Assembly: GCA_028826165.1 (NCBI GenBank)
Contig: JAPDFW010000053.1
Span: forward strand, 458,501-522,500
Direction: 5' to 3'
Length of the DNA stretch: 64,000 nucleotides
Source: Anaeramoeba ignava
Taxonomy: Eukaryota > Metamonada > Anaeramoebidae
In this document: positions 21,498-33,352 of the stretch, piece by piece
Position numbering within the stretch: position 1 is the stretch's first letter
Layout of the letters: each line of letters starts with the position of its first letter
Notes under the pieces: generated by a model
The model's input: the letters and a program-made list of their open reading frames with translations, nothing else
What the model was told of the DNA's origin: nothing
Database searches by the model: none
Translations under genes and position numbers: made by a program

Positions 21498-23396
21498 ATG
21501 AAAAAACAAAAATTTGTTAAACATCCTTGGCATTTTATTTCTCTTGGCACAAATCCACCAAATTCAGTTAATGCAGGTTTATTTTTAAATTCAAAAAAAT
21601 AAATTTTTTTATTATTTAAAAAAAAAAAACTTTTTTTCACATTTAAATTGTTCTTAATTAAATTTATTAACAGTAATTGAAACACCAATTGGTTCTCGTT
21701 TTAAATCTGAAATAAATAAATCTGGAGCTTTATCAGTTTGTCGTTTTCTTGTTTCATATGTTTATCGTATAAAATTATTTATAAAATTATTTATAAAATT
21801 ATTTATAAAATTATTTATAAAATTAAATATAAAATTATTTATAAAATTATTTATAAAATTATTTATAAAATTATTTATAAAATTATTTATAAAATTATTT
21901 ATAAAATTATTTATAAAATTATTTATTATAATTTAATAAAATTATTTATAAAATTATTTATAAAATTAAATATAAAATTATTTATAAAATTAAATATAAA
22001 ATTATTTATAAAATTAATTATTTAAAATTATTTATAAAATTAAATATAAAAAAATTAAAATTATATAAAATTATTTTATAAAAATTATTTATAAATTATT
22101 TATAAAATTATTTATAAAAAATTAAAATATATAAAAATTATTTATAAAATTATTATTTATATACAAAATTATTTTAAAATTAATTATAAAATTATTTTAT
22201 AAAATTATTTATAAAATTATTTATAAAATTATTTATAAAATTATTTATAAAATTATTTTAAAAATTTATTTATTATTTATTTAAAAATTTTAAAATTATT
22301 TATAAAATTATTTATAAAATTATTTATAAAAATTTTATTTATTTTAAAATTATTTATAAAATTAATTTATAAAATTATTTATAAAATTATTTATAAAATT
22401 AATAAAATTATTTATAAAATTATTTATAAAATTATTTATTAAATTATTTATAAAATTAAATATAAAATTATTTATAAAATTATTTATAAAATTAAATATA
22501 AAATTATTTATAAAATTATTTATAAAATTATTTATAAAATTAATTATAAAATTATTTATAAAATTAAATATAAAATTAATTATTAAATTATTTATTTATA
22601 AAATTTTTTCCTTTTTTTAATTAGCTGCTAATTATGGTTTTATTCCACAAACATTGGGATTAAATCATAAACCATTAAAAATTTTAGTTTTAATGCAAGC
22701 ACCAGTAAATATAAATAAATCTAAATAAATATAAATAAATAATTAAATAAATATAAAAAATTGAATATAAAATTGAATATAAATTTTTGAATTTAATTTT
22801 TTTAGGTTGTTCCTTTAACATTTCTCTCAGTTCGCCCAATAGGATGTCTTCCAACTGTTGATGGAGGATATTCAGATGATAAAATTATTGCAATTTATGA
22901 GCACGATCCTGAATATGCACAAATAAAATCGATTAACGAACTTCCATTTCATCTTTTACTTGGAATCATGAAATTTTTTGATTCATATAAAAATTATGAA
23001 GATACTGAAGTCAAAGTTTTAAAACCAGAAGATTCAACTTATGCTTTTAAACTTATTGAAGAAGGTCATGAAAGATATAAAAGGATTTATGCAGATATTA
23101 TGGAAAAATCACAAAAAGAACATCAAGAATATCAAGAATTTATGAAAAAAAAAAATAAATTGATGAATATTTCTTTTTCTTTAAATGAAAATCAAAATGA
23201 AAATCAAAAATCAAATTTGTTTGAAAATAAAGAAAATATTTCAAATTTAGACCAAATTGAAAATCAAGAAAACAAAGAATTCTTAAATTTACTTTCAGGT
23301 TTTCAATCAAATCAAGAAAAAAAAGAAATTCAAGAAATTCAAATTATTGATGAAAAAAAAGAAAATGAAGAAAATCAAGACAATCAACAAAAATAA
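21498..23396 (+). CDS. Family I inorganic pyrophosphatase-like protein, metal site altered
   Basis: Four exons: 21498-21576, 21675-21766, 22625-22704, 22806-23396; about 280 residues. The fold is clear from HPWHFISLG, VIETPIGSRFKSE, NYGFIPQTLG, VVPLTFLSVRPIGCLP, DGGYSDDKIIAIYEHDPEYA and FFDSYKNYED, which follow plant and bacterial soluble PPases closely. PPases hydrolyse pyrophosphate using Mg2+ bound by a DxDPxD motif. Here that motif reads NHKPLK, so residues matching E. coli D65, D67 and D70 are N, K and K. The second metal site (D97, D102, K104 equivalents) and the YK pair are kept. Exon 2 is one base short near 21719 (AATAATCTGG where AATAAATCTGG fits), a probable assembly indel that does not explain the substitutions. 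The C-terminal 100 residues are a Glu/Asn/Gln-rich extension not found in bacterial enzymes. Likely a pseudo-enzyme or altered specificity. Confidence 0.85.
21767..22615 (+). repeat. 12-bp satellite ATAAAATTATTT in the PPase-like gene intron 2
   Basis: About 0.85 kb of 12-mer units, partly degenerate between 22030 and 22350. The same unit fills intron 3 of the pseudokinase gene at 50.4 kb. Confidence 0.9.
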
Positions 23397-23526
23397 TTTA
23401 AAAAATCTTTGAATCAAAATTAAAATTTTTTTTACTTTTCATTCTTTTAAAAATTTTCAAAACATTCGAAAAAAAAAATCATTAAAAAATACATTTAAAT
23501 TTTAATTGAAATTTTATTTTTAATTT

Positions 23527-23660
23527 TTAAAAATCAATATTCCATTCATTTCCATTTTCAAATTGATTTTCATTTTCAAATTCATTTTCAAATTGATTTC
23601 CATTTTCAAATTCATTTTCAAATTCATTTCCAAATTCATTTTCAAATTCATTCATTTTCA
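23527..23660 (-). other. Possible out-of-frame C-terminal tail of the Arf-GAP gene
   Basis: Minus-strand frame encoding NEFENEFGNEFENEF and ending EWNIDF continues the low-complexity pattern immediately after the annotated stop. Joining it needs a 4-bp (or equivalent) frameshift. Confidence 0.45.
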
Positions 23661-24601
23661 TTTTCAAATTCATTTTCATTTTCAAATTGATTTGTTTCTT
23701 GAATATTTGAAATAACATTATTTGCTATTTTTTGAACTGAATTTATCACTTTTTTTCCACTTTTTGTAATTTTTGAAAAAGTTGATCCAATTATATTTGA
23801 AATTTTATTCCAATCAAAAGAATTCCAAGTTGTACATTTTGAATTTTCTAAAGAATTAAAATTTTTGGATTTTTTATCAATTTGATTTTCAATTTGATTT
23901 TGAATTTGATTTTGATTTTCAAATTGATTTTCTTCTTCTTTTGAAAGATTTTCTGTATTTATTTTTGATTTTTGTTCTTTTAATTTTTGGAAACTTCTTA
24001 ATGATAAATTTTTTCGATTTTGAAAATTTTTTTTTCTTAAATATTGAGGTTTAAAAGTATCATTTTGGAATAAATTATTTGAATTATTTTGGATTAAATT
24101 ATTTGTATCATTTTGGATTAAATTATTTGAATTATTTTGAATTGAATCATTTGTATCATTTAAATCATCTTCGTTTGAATCATTTTGAATTAGATCATCT
24201 TCGTTTGAATCATTATCAATTAAATCATTTGGATTATCTTCATTTTCTAAACATAAATCATCCAAATGTTTTTTATAAAGAAGAGCAGCTTTAGAATGAT
24301 ATTTTTGATCTAAATCAAGATCATAAATTTGATTTTTTTTAAAAAATTGAAGAGCGCGAAAATTTCCACCATTTTTCATTCTTTTAATTTGATTTGATTT
24401 CCATGAATCCAAATTAGTTGATCTAACAAAAGTAATATCAACTGTTAATCCTCTATGAAAACCTGAACATTTTAAACAAACAAAAGTCCCAAAACCAAGT
24501 GAAGCCCAAGTTGGATTTGGCATATTACAATCAAAACATCTTCTATTTTCTGGTTTTTTCTGTAATTGTTCTAATTCTTTTTTTATTTCTTCTGTTGTCA
24601 T
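23648..24601 (-). CDS. Arf-GAP domain protein
   Basis: Single exon, 317 residues. Residues 1-125 form an Arf-GAP domain. It has the C4 zinc finger CFDC...CLKC (spacing C-x2-C-x16-C-x2-C), then SGFHRGLTVDITFVRSTNLD with the catalytic Arg of HRGL, and SWKSNQIKRMKNGGNFRA. It should stimulate GTP hydrolysis by Arf GTPases in membrane traffic, most like the ArfGAP1/2/3 group. The rest is Asn/Asp-rich low complexity, then a region with a Trp (TTWNSFDWNKISNIIGSTFSKITKSGKK) reminiscent of an amphipathic membrane-sensing segment. The frame ends at TGA 23648 after ENENE, but a second frame carrying the same Glu/Asn/Phe composition runs on to 23527 (...ENGNEWNIDF). A 4-bp TGAA duplication at the junction could be the cause. 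The gene is convergent with the PPase-like gene. Confidence 0.9.
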   Translation of the reverse strand: MTTEEIKKELEQLQKKPENRRCFDCNMPNPTWASLGFGTFVCLKCSGFHRGLTVDITFVRSTNLDSWKSNQIKRMKNGGNFRALQFFKKNQIYDLDLDQKYHSKAALLYKKHLDDLCLENEDNPNDLIDNDSNEDDLIQNDSNEDDLNDTNDSIQNNSNNLIQNDTNNLIQNNSNNLFQNDTFKPQYLRKKNFQNRKNLSLRSFQKLKEQKSKINTENLSKEEENQFENQNQIQNQIENQIDKKSKNFNSLENSKCTTWNSFDWNKISNIIGSTFSKITKSGKKVINSVQKIANNVISNIQETNQFENENEFENENE

Positions 24602-24784
24602 TTAATTTAATTTAATTTAATTGAAAAAATTTTAAATAAAGAAAAAAAATGATCTTTTTTATTTCTTTTTTCTTTTCTTTTTCTTTTTTTTTCATAAAAC
24701 GTTTTTTGATCAAATTAAAAATAAAAGAAAAAATTTTTTCCTTTTTATTTAAAGAAGAAAAAATAAAATAGAAACAAAACAGAA

Positions 24785-25458
24785 TTAAATTTTAATTTTG
24801 ATTTAGATTTTAATTTTAATTTAGATTTTAATTTAGATTTTGGATTTTGATTTAGATTTGATTTAGATTTTAATTTAGATTTTGATTTTGATTTAGATTT
24901 AGATTTTAATTTTGATTTTGATTTTGGATTTTGGATTTTGATTTTGATTTGGATTTTGATTTTGATTTTAATTTAGATTTTGATTTTAAATTTTAATTTT
25001 AATTTTAATTTTGATTTTAATTTTGATTTTGATTTTAATTTTAATTTTAATTTTAGTTTTAATTTTGATTTTAATTTTGATTTTGATTTTGATATTGATT
25101 TTGATTTTGATTTTGATTTTGATTTTAGTTTTAGTTTTGATTTTGATTTAGATTTAGATTTTGATTTAGATTTAGATTTTGGATTTTGATTTAGATTTAG
25201 ATTTTGGATTTTGATTTTGATTTTAATTTTAATTTTGATATTGATTTTGATTTTGATTTTAATTTTGATTTTATAAATGAATTTTGATTTTGATTTTATA
25301 AATGAATTTTGATTTTGATTTTAATTTTAATTTTAATTTTAATTTTAATTTTAATTTTGATTTTGATTTTGGTTTTAATTTTGATTTTGATTTTGATTTT
25401 GATTTTGATTTTGATTTTGATTTTGATTTTGATTTTAATTTTGATTTTAATTTTGATT
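24785..25458. repeat. GATTTT/TAGATT hexamer satellite between genes
   Basis: Tandem hexamers (GATTTT, AATTTT, TAGATT) lie between the Arf-GAP start and the stop of the next minus-strand gene. The same hexamers, read on the minus strand, encode the Asn/Gln/Glu repeats of that gene, so coding and non-coding repeat merge here. Confidence 0.9.
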
Positions 25459-28411
25459 TTAATTTGATTTGAGTTTTCGTTTTAATTTATATTTTGGTTT
25501 TTCCTTTTCAATTTCAATTTGATTCTCATTTTCATTTTCATTTTGATTTTCATTTCCATTTTCATTTTCATTTTCATTTTCATTTTGATTTTCATTTTCA
25601 TTTTGATTTTGATTTTGATTTTGATTTTCATTTTGATTTTGATTTTCATTTTCATTTTCATTTTCATTTTCATTTTCATTTTCATTTTCATCTTCATTTT
25701 GATATTCATTTTCATTTTCATTTTGATATTCATTTTCATCTTCATTTTGTTTAGGATCATAAATGCCATATCTTTTCCTTAATTTTGCAGTTTCTGTAAT
25801 ATCTTGAGATAATTTTAAAGTTCTCCATTTTATTTCAATCCAAGATAAATCATTTTCATTTAAATCAAGTTGATTTTGTAATTTTTTTCTGTCTTGTTCT
25901 GTAAGATCATCAGTTGCTAAAAGATCATTTTGTTGATTAAATTCATTTTCAAGAGAATTTCTTTTTTCTTCTAATTTTTCAAATTCATTTGGAAAATTAA
26001 TTTTTTTTGTAATCTTTCTAAAAGTTACAACAACATCTCCATCATATTCATCTTCTATTGGGAAAAATTTAAATTTCACTTTTTGATTTGGTGATTGAAT
26101 AATTGGTAAAATTTTGTTCATTAATTTCTGTTTGAATTTTTCATCAACATATCTAAGTTCATCATCATCAGAATCTTGAAATTGCTCTTGATTTTCATTT
26201 CCATATTCATTTTCATTTTCGAATTGATCAAATTCAGATTCAAAAGAATCTTCCCAAACATTTAGATTTTCATTTTCATTTTCATTTTCATTTTCAACTA
26301 TATTAGCTGCGTTTTGATATTCATTTTGATTTTCATTTTCATTTTCATAATCATCTTGATATTCATTTTGATTTTCATATTCATTTTGATTTTCATTTTC
26401 ATATTCATTTTTGATTTTCATTTTGATTTTCATATTCATTTTGATTTTCATATTCATTTTGATTTTCATATTGATTTTGATTTTGATTTTCATCTTGATT
26501 TTCATCTTCTTTAAATTGTTTTTTGTATGATAGATAATGCAAATTATTCATTTCAGTTTCTGATTTCCTCAATTTTTCAATGTTAATATCATTTAATATA
26601 ACTGGCGTTAATCTTTTTAATTCTTCAATTTTTTCTTTTTTAACGTTTTGATAAACATCTTCTCTTACTAAATCAAAATTATTTGGAGAAGATGATAAAT
26701 TCATAATATCTATATCATTATCATTTTCATTTTCATTTTGAATTAAAACTGGAATTGAAATTGGAATTTCATTTTCACTTTGATCTTCGTTTTCATCATT
26801 CACTGAATATTCATTTGAATATTCGTTCGAGTATTCATTTGAGTATTGATTTTGATAATATATTTTGTATTCATCTGGATATTGATTTGGATTTGGATTT
26901 GTATTTGTATTTTCAATTTCATTAGAATCTTCATTGTCATATGAATATTCATTAACACTTTGATTTTGGGTTTGATTTTCAATTTTATTTTCAATTTGGT
27001 ATTCATCTGGACTTTCATAATTAATTACATAATCATCTGAATAATCATTTAAATATTGATTTAAATATTGATTTAAATATTGATATTGATATTGATTTTG
27101 ATTTTGATTTTGATTTTGATTTTGATTTTGATTTTGATTTTGATTTTGATTTTGATTTTGATTTTGATTTTGATTTTGATTTTCATTTTGATTTTCATTT
27201 TCATTTTCATTTTCATTTTGATTTTCATTTTGATTTTCATTTTCATATTCATAATTAATTACATAATCATCTGAATAATCATTCAAATTTTGATTTTGAT
27301 TTTCATTTTGATTTTCATTTTGATTTTCATTTTGATTTCCATCTTCATTTTGATAATTATAATCATAATTATATTCATACTCATTTTCATTTTCATATTG
27401 ATATTCATTTTCATTTTCATATTGATATTGATATTCATTTTCATTTTCATTTTCATTATCTCTAGGAAACTCAGCACCATAACCTTCATAAAAATCTTCA
27501 TCATAACTATAATATTCTTCTGTACCATCGGATTCATCCAAATAAGCATAATCTTCCTCCCGAACAACAATATTTTCAAGTCCTTGCAATTCCTCCATTT
27601 CATCAGAATTATCATTTAAAATTTGGATATTTTCATTTGAATCTTCTAAATCCTTTTCCACAATAACTCCCCTAATTATCCCCATTATTTTTGATGAATT
27701 ACTGATGTTTACAATACTATTTTGGGTTTGTTGAAGTGCTTGAAATTTTTCACTATTTAATCCAAATTTAATACAAACTTCTTCCATTAAATTTTTCAGT
27801 TTTTTCACTTCTTTAATTCTTTCTTGTAGATTTTCCTGCACTTCCTGAATAAATAGATTTGAATACCCAATGCCTTTCCTAACACGAGGCTTTGGCTTTG
27901 CTCCTCGTTTAATTTTCTTTTTTCCCTTTTTTGAATGCTTTGAAATTTTTTTTTTTGGAGTTGCTCTTTGTTTGACATTTTGGGTTTTTGCGTTTTTCAT
28001 TAATTTATCGTTGTTTTTGATGCTATTTAAATTGTAAATTTCAGTATCATTTATTGGGAAAAAATCTGTAATTGGCTTTAAATTATTTTGCTGCTCATTT
28101 TTTGTATTTTGATCATTTTTTTCATCCAGTTTTTTTCCTGATTGCTTTTTTTTTGACTTATTTTTATTTGCTATTAAAATAGCTTGAGACTCATTTGCTA
28201 AGTTGCTTGTTTTGCTCAATTCTTTTTGCTGTGTTTTTGGTGTGTTTGGTGCGTTTTTTTGTTTTTTGTTCTGGTTTTTTTTGAATGTTGGTGTTCGTTT
28301 TTTTTTTTTGTATTTTTTCTTTTTTTGTTTTTGATTTTGTTTTTTTGTTCGAGGAGATTGTACTTTTTGTAAGTTTTGAAGATGATTATAATTAACTTGC
28401 TTATCTTGCAT
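25459..28411 (-). CDS. Large low-complexity protein of unknown function (one frame break)
   Basis: Two overlapping reading frames (28411-26405 and 26505-25459) join into one protein of about 983 residues if one base is removed from the A run at about 26409-26413. The sequence there continues the same NENQNEYEN repeat. N-terminal 200 residues are Lys/Gln/Asn-rich with nuclear-signal-like stretches (KKISKHSKKGKKKIKRG). A coiled-coil-like segment follows (SNLFIQEVQENLQERIKEVKKL), then acidic Asp/Glu/Tyr-rich and long (Asn-Gln/Glu)n regions. A more ordered C-terminal block contains DEKFKQKLMNKILPIIQ, VKFKFFPIEDEYDGDVVVTF and KWRTLKLSQDITETAKLRKR. I do not recognise a family. Upstream neighbour on the same strand is the Akr1-type gene, 75 bp away. 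Confidence 0.7.
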
Positions 28412-28486
28412 GAAAAGAAAAATGAAAAAAAAAAATGAAAAAAAAAATAAAATTTTCCCTATTTTATTATTTTCGCTTTTTTTTTA

Positions 28487-31451
28487 TTATTTAAATTCTA
28501 ATTGGTTTAAATTGAACAAATTATTCCAATCAATAGATTTATTCCAATTGAAAAATTGAGCTAAATTTGCGCGGAAACCTTTTGAGTAAGGATTAAAAAA
28601 TTTTCCATTTTTCAAAAAAATCGGATATTTTTTCCAATTCAAAGATTCGTTTGTTGTGAGATTAATAAAGAGAAAATAAACTGCTTGAACGAATGTATAA
28701 GTCATATAGAAACCAAGTGTCAAGCTCCATAATATGACAGCTAGAACCCAAGGTTGTATTTTATAGCTTGAAATGATGAGGTCAAAATATGATTTAATTT
28801 GAAAAAATTGAAAAGCTCCATTTTGATTGTAATTGAAAGTTTGATGGACAAATTTGAAGAAAAGGTATGTGTAAATGTATATATTTAAGGAACTCCAAAA
28901 AACCATTGAGATGAAATAGATATGATTTTTGTACCCAATTGGACAATAAAGCCAAGTGCAATAATGATCGAATCTGCCAATACAACGATCAGTGACTCTA
29001 TCATGTTTTGAGCGTAAAGGTTTAATTATTTTGCAAGTATAACAGTAGTCTTCATGAGAAACTTCTTTATATGTTTGCAACGCTTCCTAAATGAATTAAA
29101 ATATTAAAAAAATATTAAACAAATATTAAATAAATATTAAATAAAGTGGAATAAAATATTAAATAAAATATTAAATAAATAATAAAATAAAATAAAATAA
29201 AATTAAAAATTGGAACAAAAATATTAAAAAAGTGGAAGAGTAAATAAAATAAATTAAATAAAATATTAAATAAAATATTAAATAAAATATTAAATAAAAT
29301 ATTAAATATTAAATAAAATATTAAATAAAATATTAAATAAAATATTAAATAAAATATTAAATAAATAATCAAATAAAATTAAAAAATATTAAACAAAATA
29401 ATTAAATAAAATATTAAAAATATTAAATAAAATATTAAATAAAATATTAAAATTGGAACAAAAATATTAAAAATATTAAATAAAATATTAAATAAAATAT
29501 TAAAAAAAGTGGAACAAAAATATTAAATAATTAAATAAAATATTAAATAAAATATTAAAAATATTAAATAAAATATTAAATAAAATATTAAAATAAATAA
29601 TCAAATAAAATATTAAAAAAAGTGGAACAAAATATTAAATAAAATATCAAATAAATAATCAAATAAAATATTAAATAAAATATTAAATAAAATATTAAAT
29701 AAAATATTAAATAAAATATTAAATAAATATTAAATAAAATATTAAATAAAATATTAAAAAAAGTGGAACAAAAATATTAAATAAAATATCAAATAAAATA
29801 TTAAATAAATAATTAAATAAAACTCTTTTACTTCTAATGAAATCTTCTTTTGTTCAATAAATCCAGGATCAACTGTAAATAATTTATAAAGAGAAAAAAG
29901 AGGAAAAAAAGAGGCAATAACAAGAACTGTACTTGATACTGGAAGAACAGGAAAGCTAACAAACATGAAGTATAAGAAATACGAGATGTATAGATGAAAC
30001 ATGATTGAAAGAGTATAGCCAGCTTGCCATGGAGTTGGTGGTAAGTCCAATTCTCCATAAAAATTCCACCATCTTTCGATATTGAAATAGATAGAAAGTG
30101 AAATTATTAAAATAATTGACACTGCAAAAAACAGATGAAGCTTGGCAAACAAGAAATAAGAGATGAACATTGCAAATCCTGGAAGGAGAGAAAATATTGT
30201 TAGTCTTTTTTTATTTGATAAATCTTTGAAAAATTTGAATTGGAAATTTTTTGCTGTATAAATTTTGATGAATCTTGCAGTTTCAATTTTTCCTGAATGA
30301 ACTGCTAAATCAATAGGTGTTTCTTGAGAATTATTCTTTATTAGAAAATCGGTATTATTTTTAAGAAGCAATTCAACTATTTTTCTGTTTCCATGTTTGC
30401 AAGCGAGATGAAGAGGAGTATTTCCCGTATTGTCTTGTTTATTGATATTAGCTCCATTTTTAATCAGTAAAACTGCTATGTCATAATTACCTCGATGAGA
30501 TGCCCAATGAAGAGGAGTTTGATTTTGAAATTGATCTGGTAAATCCACAATTTCTGGATAATTAGATATTAAATATTGAACTACTAAATATGCATTACAT
30601 TGTGTTGCTACATGGATTGCTGTACTTTGTATTTCATCAGTCTTATTTTTCAATTTAATTTTACATTTTATATAATTAATTTTATAAATAATTTTATATT
30701 TAATTTTATATTTTGGATTAAATTTTGGATTTAATTTTATATTTAATTTTATATTTAATTTTGGATTATATTTTGGATTTAATTTTGGATTTAATTTTGG
30801 ATTTAATTTTATAATTAATTTTATATTTAATTTTGGATTTAATTTTATAATTAATTTTATATTTAATTTTATAATTAATTTTGGATTTAATTTTATAAAT
30901 AATTTTATATTTTGGATTTAATTTTGGATTTAATTTTGGATTTAATTTTATATTTAATTTTATATTTAATTTTGGATTTAATTTTATATTTAATTTTGGA
31001 TTTAATTTTGGATTTAATTTTATATTTTGGATATAAAAAATATAATAATAATATCAAGGAAAATGAAAATTTAGAAAGTTATAAATTCGAAATAATGATT
31101 AAAGACTTTATAAAGATCAGCTCCATTTTCGAGTAAAAGTTTAATAATTGAAACTGAATCTTTTGTGCAAGCCAAATGTAAAGGTGTCGATTGCACATAA
31201 TTTGAATTATCAATTGGAAATCCCATTTTAATCAGAGCCTCTATAACTTGTGCTCTATTGTTTTCTGCGGCCCAATGTATTGGACCGTTTCCATTTTCGT
31301 CTTTTATTTCTCTAGATATTTTATAATCTTCAATATGTTTTATAATTAATTCAATATTGTTCGTTATTATTAAATGCTTTAAATGATTTTCTATATATAT
31401 TTTTTTCCGATTTGGATTTTGGATTGATTTGCTGTTTGAATTTCTTTGCAT
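28487..31451 (-). CDS. AKR1: Akr1-type ankyrin DHHC palmitoyltransferase (DHYC active site)
   Basis: Three exons: 31451-31107, 30641-29832, 29086-28487; 584 residues. The N-terminal half has about five to six ankyrin repeats (GPIHWAAENNRAQVIEAL; TPLHLACTKDSVSIIKLL; NTPLHLACKHGNRKIVELLL). Several hydrophobic membrane segments follow. The cysteine-rich catalytic domain is in exon 3: YCYTCKIIKPLRSKHD, then CIGRFDHYCTWLYCPIGYKNH. Such enzymes attach palmitate to cysteines of membrane proteins on Golgi/endosome membranes. The catalytic tetrapeptide is DHYC, as in yeast Akr1, rather than DHHC. The cysteine after the motif is preceded by LY where most members have NN (WLYCPIG). Phases are 0, and the spliced ankyrin repeat across intron 1 (GADLYK|TDEIQSTAIH) has canonical spacing with no micro-exon, unlike the ankyrin genes at 0-4.5 kb. 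Confidence 0.9.
29100..29825. repeat. TAAATAAAATAT-type satellite in Akr1 intron 2
   Basis: Units of AAATAAAATATT, interrupted repeatedly by AAAAAGTGGAA(C/T)AAAA at about 29144, 29507, 29616 and 29759 (variants at 29217 and 29452). Confidence 0.88.
30660..31050. repeat. TTTAATTTTGGA / TTTAATTTTATA 12-mer satellite in Akr1 intron 1
   Basis: About 0.4 kb of two alternating 12-mer variants inside intron 30642-31106. Confidence 0.88.
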
Positions 31452-32072
31452 TTTATTCTAAAAAAGAAAAAAAATGATTTCGAAAAATTAAAAAATAAAA
31501 TTAAAACTAAAATTAAATTAAAATCAAAAATAAAAATAAAATTAAAATTAAAATTAAATTAAAATTAAAATTAAAATTAAAATTAAAATTAAAATTAAAA
31601 ATTAAAATTAAAATTAAAATTAAAATTAAAATTAAAATTAAAATTAAAATTAAAATTAAAATTAAAATTAAAATTAAAAATTAAAATTAAAATTAAAATT
31701 AAAAATTAAAATTAAAATTAAAATTAAAAATTAAAATTAAAACTAAAATTAAAATTAAAATTAAAATTAAAACTAAAATTAAAATTAAAATTAAAATTAA
31801 AACTAAAAATCGGATAAAAAATTAAATGGGTACTTTTAACTTTTAATTAACTTTTAAATTATTTTTAATTAATTTTAAATTTTTAAAAAAAAAAAAGTGT
31901 CTGATTTTTTTCGTGATTTTTTCCTACTATTTTTTTTAATTTCTTCAAACATATTAAATCAGAATTTCAAAAAAAAAACAAAAAAATGTATGTCTGATTA
32001 CTTCACTTCTTAAAAAAATTTTTATTTTTTTTTTTATTCCATTTTTTTTCATTCCATTTTTTTTTTTTTAAA
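31452..32072. repeat. Intergenic AAAATT hexamer array and A/T-rich spacer
   Basis: 31497-31805 is tandem AAAATT (some AAAACT), ending in AAAAATCGGATAAAAA, the reverse complement of the ATCCGATTTT motif. The remainder is poly-A/poly-T with AAAAAAGTGTCTGATTT near 31890. It is the shared upstream space of the Akr1-type gene and family member 1; no gene is seen. Confidence 0.8.
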
Positions 32073-32958
32073 ATGCATTCACACCCCTTTAATTCAAAAA
32101 CAAATTTTTTTAGCAATTCAAATCAAAAACCAAATTCGAATCAAGTAATAAAAAAATAAAAAAAAATAAATAAAAAATAAAAATAAAAATAAAAAAGATC
32201 AAAAAATACAATTAAAATAATTATAAAAATAAATTAATTTAGAATTCACTTTATGAAGATTTGGACTTTTTTTTTGAATCAGAATTCTGTTTCGATCCTT
32301 TTGATTTTTCATTTCCAACTGAAAACATTTTCATTTCTGAACCTTTGGATCACATTCTATTAAAAAATACTGAAGAATCTACAAAAACTACAAATGAACC
32401 CTTAAATTGCATTCAAAAAGAAACTGAATCTAAAACTGAAAATATTCAAAAATCAAATCAACCTTTCAAAATTCGAAACGGTTCAAATCCTAATGTAAAA
32501 AAAATAAGTGTAAATAAATCCAAATAATATCCATTTTTTTTGTTTTCATTTTGATATTGATTTTTTTTTTTTAGAAACGAAAGAAAAGAAAAGAACCAAT
32601 TTCTTGTTCTCCTTTTTCATCAGAATTGGTATTAAATGATTCACAAATGCAAAAATTTCGACAATTTTGGAAAATTTTACCAAAATTAAGATATCTTTCT
32701 TCAATATTTCCTAATGAATTTGAAGGAATAGATAAAAACACTGATTTCCACAATTTGAAATCAAATAAAATTACAATATCAAGAAGGTTAATTCAAAAAA
32801 CTGCAGAAATACTTGGTTTGAAAGAACAAAATTTAATTCGATCAGTTAAAAGAGCTATTATGAATAAGGGATATAAATATGTAAAAGCTGAACATCATAA
32901 TTTTACTCATTTACGATTTGCTAAAAAACCAAAAAACAAAACTCATCAAAATGTCTGA
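32073..32958 (+). CDS. Unrecognised tandem family, member 1
   Basis: Three exons: 32073-32144, 32243-32509, 32575-32958 (TGA stop); 240 residues, all introns phase 0. The N-terminal half is Ser/Asn/Phe-rich and acidic; a basic stretch KRKKRKEP at the exon 2/3 junction looks like a nuclear signal. The C-terminal ~100 residues carry the family domain: LPKLRYLSSIFPNEFEGID, then ITISRRLIQKTAEILGL, LIRSVKRAIMNKGYKYVK and HNFTHLRF. Predicted by eye as three or four helices followed by a beta hairpin, a shape compatible with a winged-helix-like nucleic-acid-binding domain. That is inference only; I do not recognise the family. Confidence 0.75.
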
Positions 32959-33352
32959 TTTTTAATTATTATTTTTTTTATTTTTATTTTTATTGTTTTA
33001 ATTTTTTTTTTCTTTTTTATTTTTATTGGTTTAAATTTTGGACACTTTATTCCTTTTATTTACAAAAAAAAAATTTTTTTTTCTTCTACTTTTTGTTTTG
33101 TAAACAAAACTATTTCAAATTATTTCAAACAAGAATTCAATTGTTTAATAAACAAAAATCGGACAAAAAGCCTATTTTTAGTTAAAATTTTGTTTTAAAG
33201 TTTAATTATTAAGACATTTCAAAGGAGAAAAAAGTGTCTTTTTTTGTAAAATAAAACCACAAGGTTTGAAAAAAGATTTTTACTTTTCATTCTTGATTTT
33301 ATTTGATTTGTTTTTTGTTTTTTTTTATTCAATTTGTTTTTGTTTTACAAAA
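32959..33352. other. Spacer with conserved 5' flank
   Basis: A/T-rich; TTTTGGACACTTTATTCC near 33034 and the duplicated upstream element at 33218-33250. No gene is seen. Confidence 0.6.
33218..33250 (+). promoter_or_regulatory. Duplicated upstream element of family members 2 and 4
   Basis: AAAGGAGAAAAAAGTGTC followed by a T run and TTGTAAAAT is repeated almost exactly at 35500-35530, each about 110-145 bp before the start codon of the two most similar paralogs. It may be a promoter element or simply duplicated flank. Confidence 0.5.

Noticed and set aside
33266-33352. Hydrophobic N-terminal extension (signal peptide?) on family member 2
   Set aside because: It is coded by poly-T-rich upstream DNA and is not shared with the near-identical member 4.
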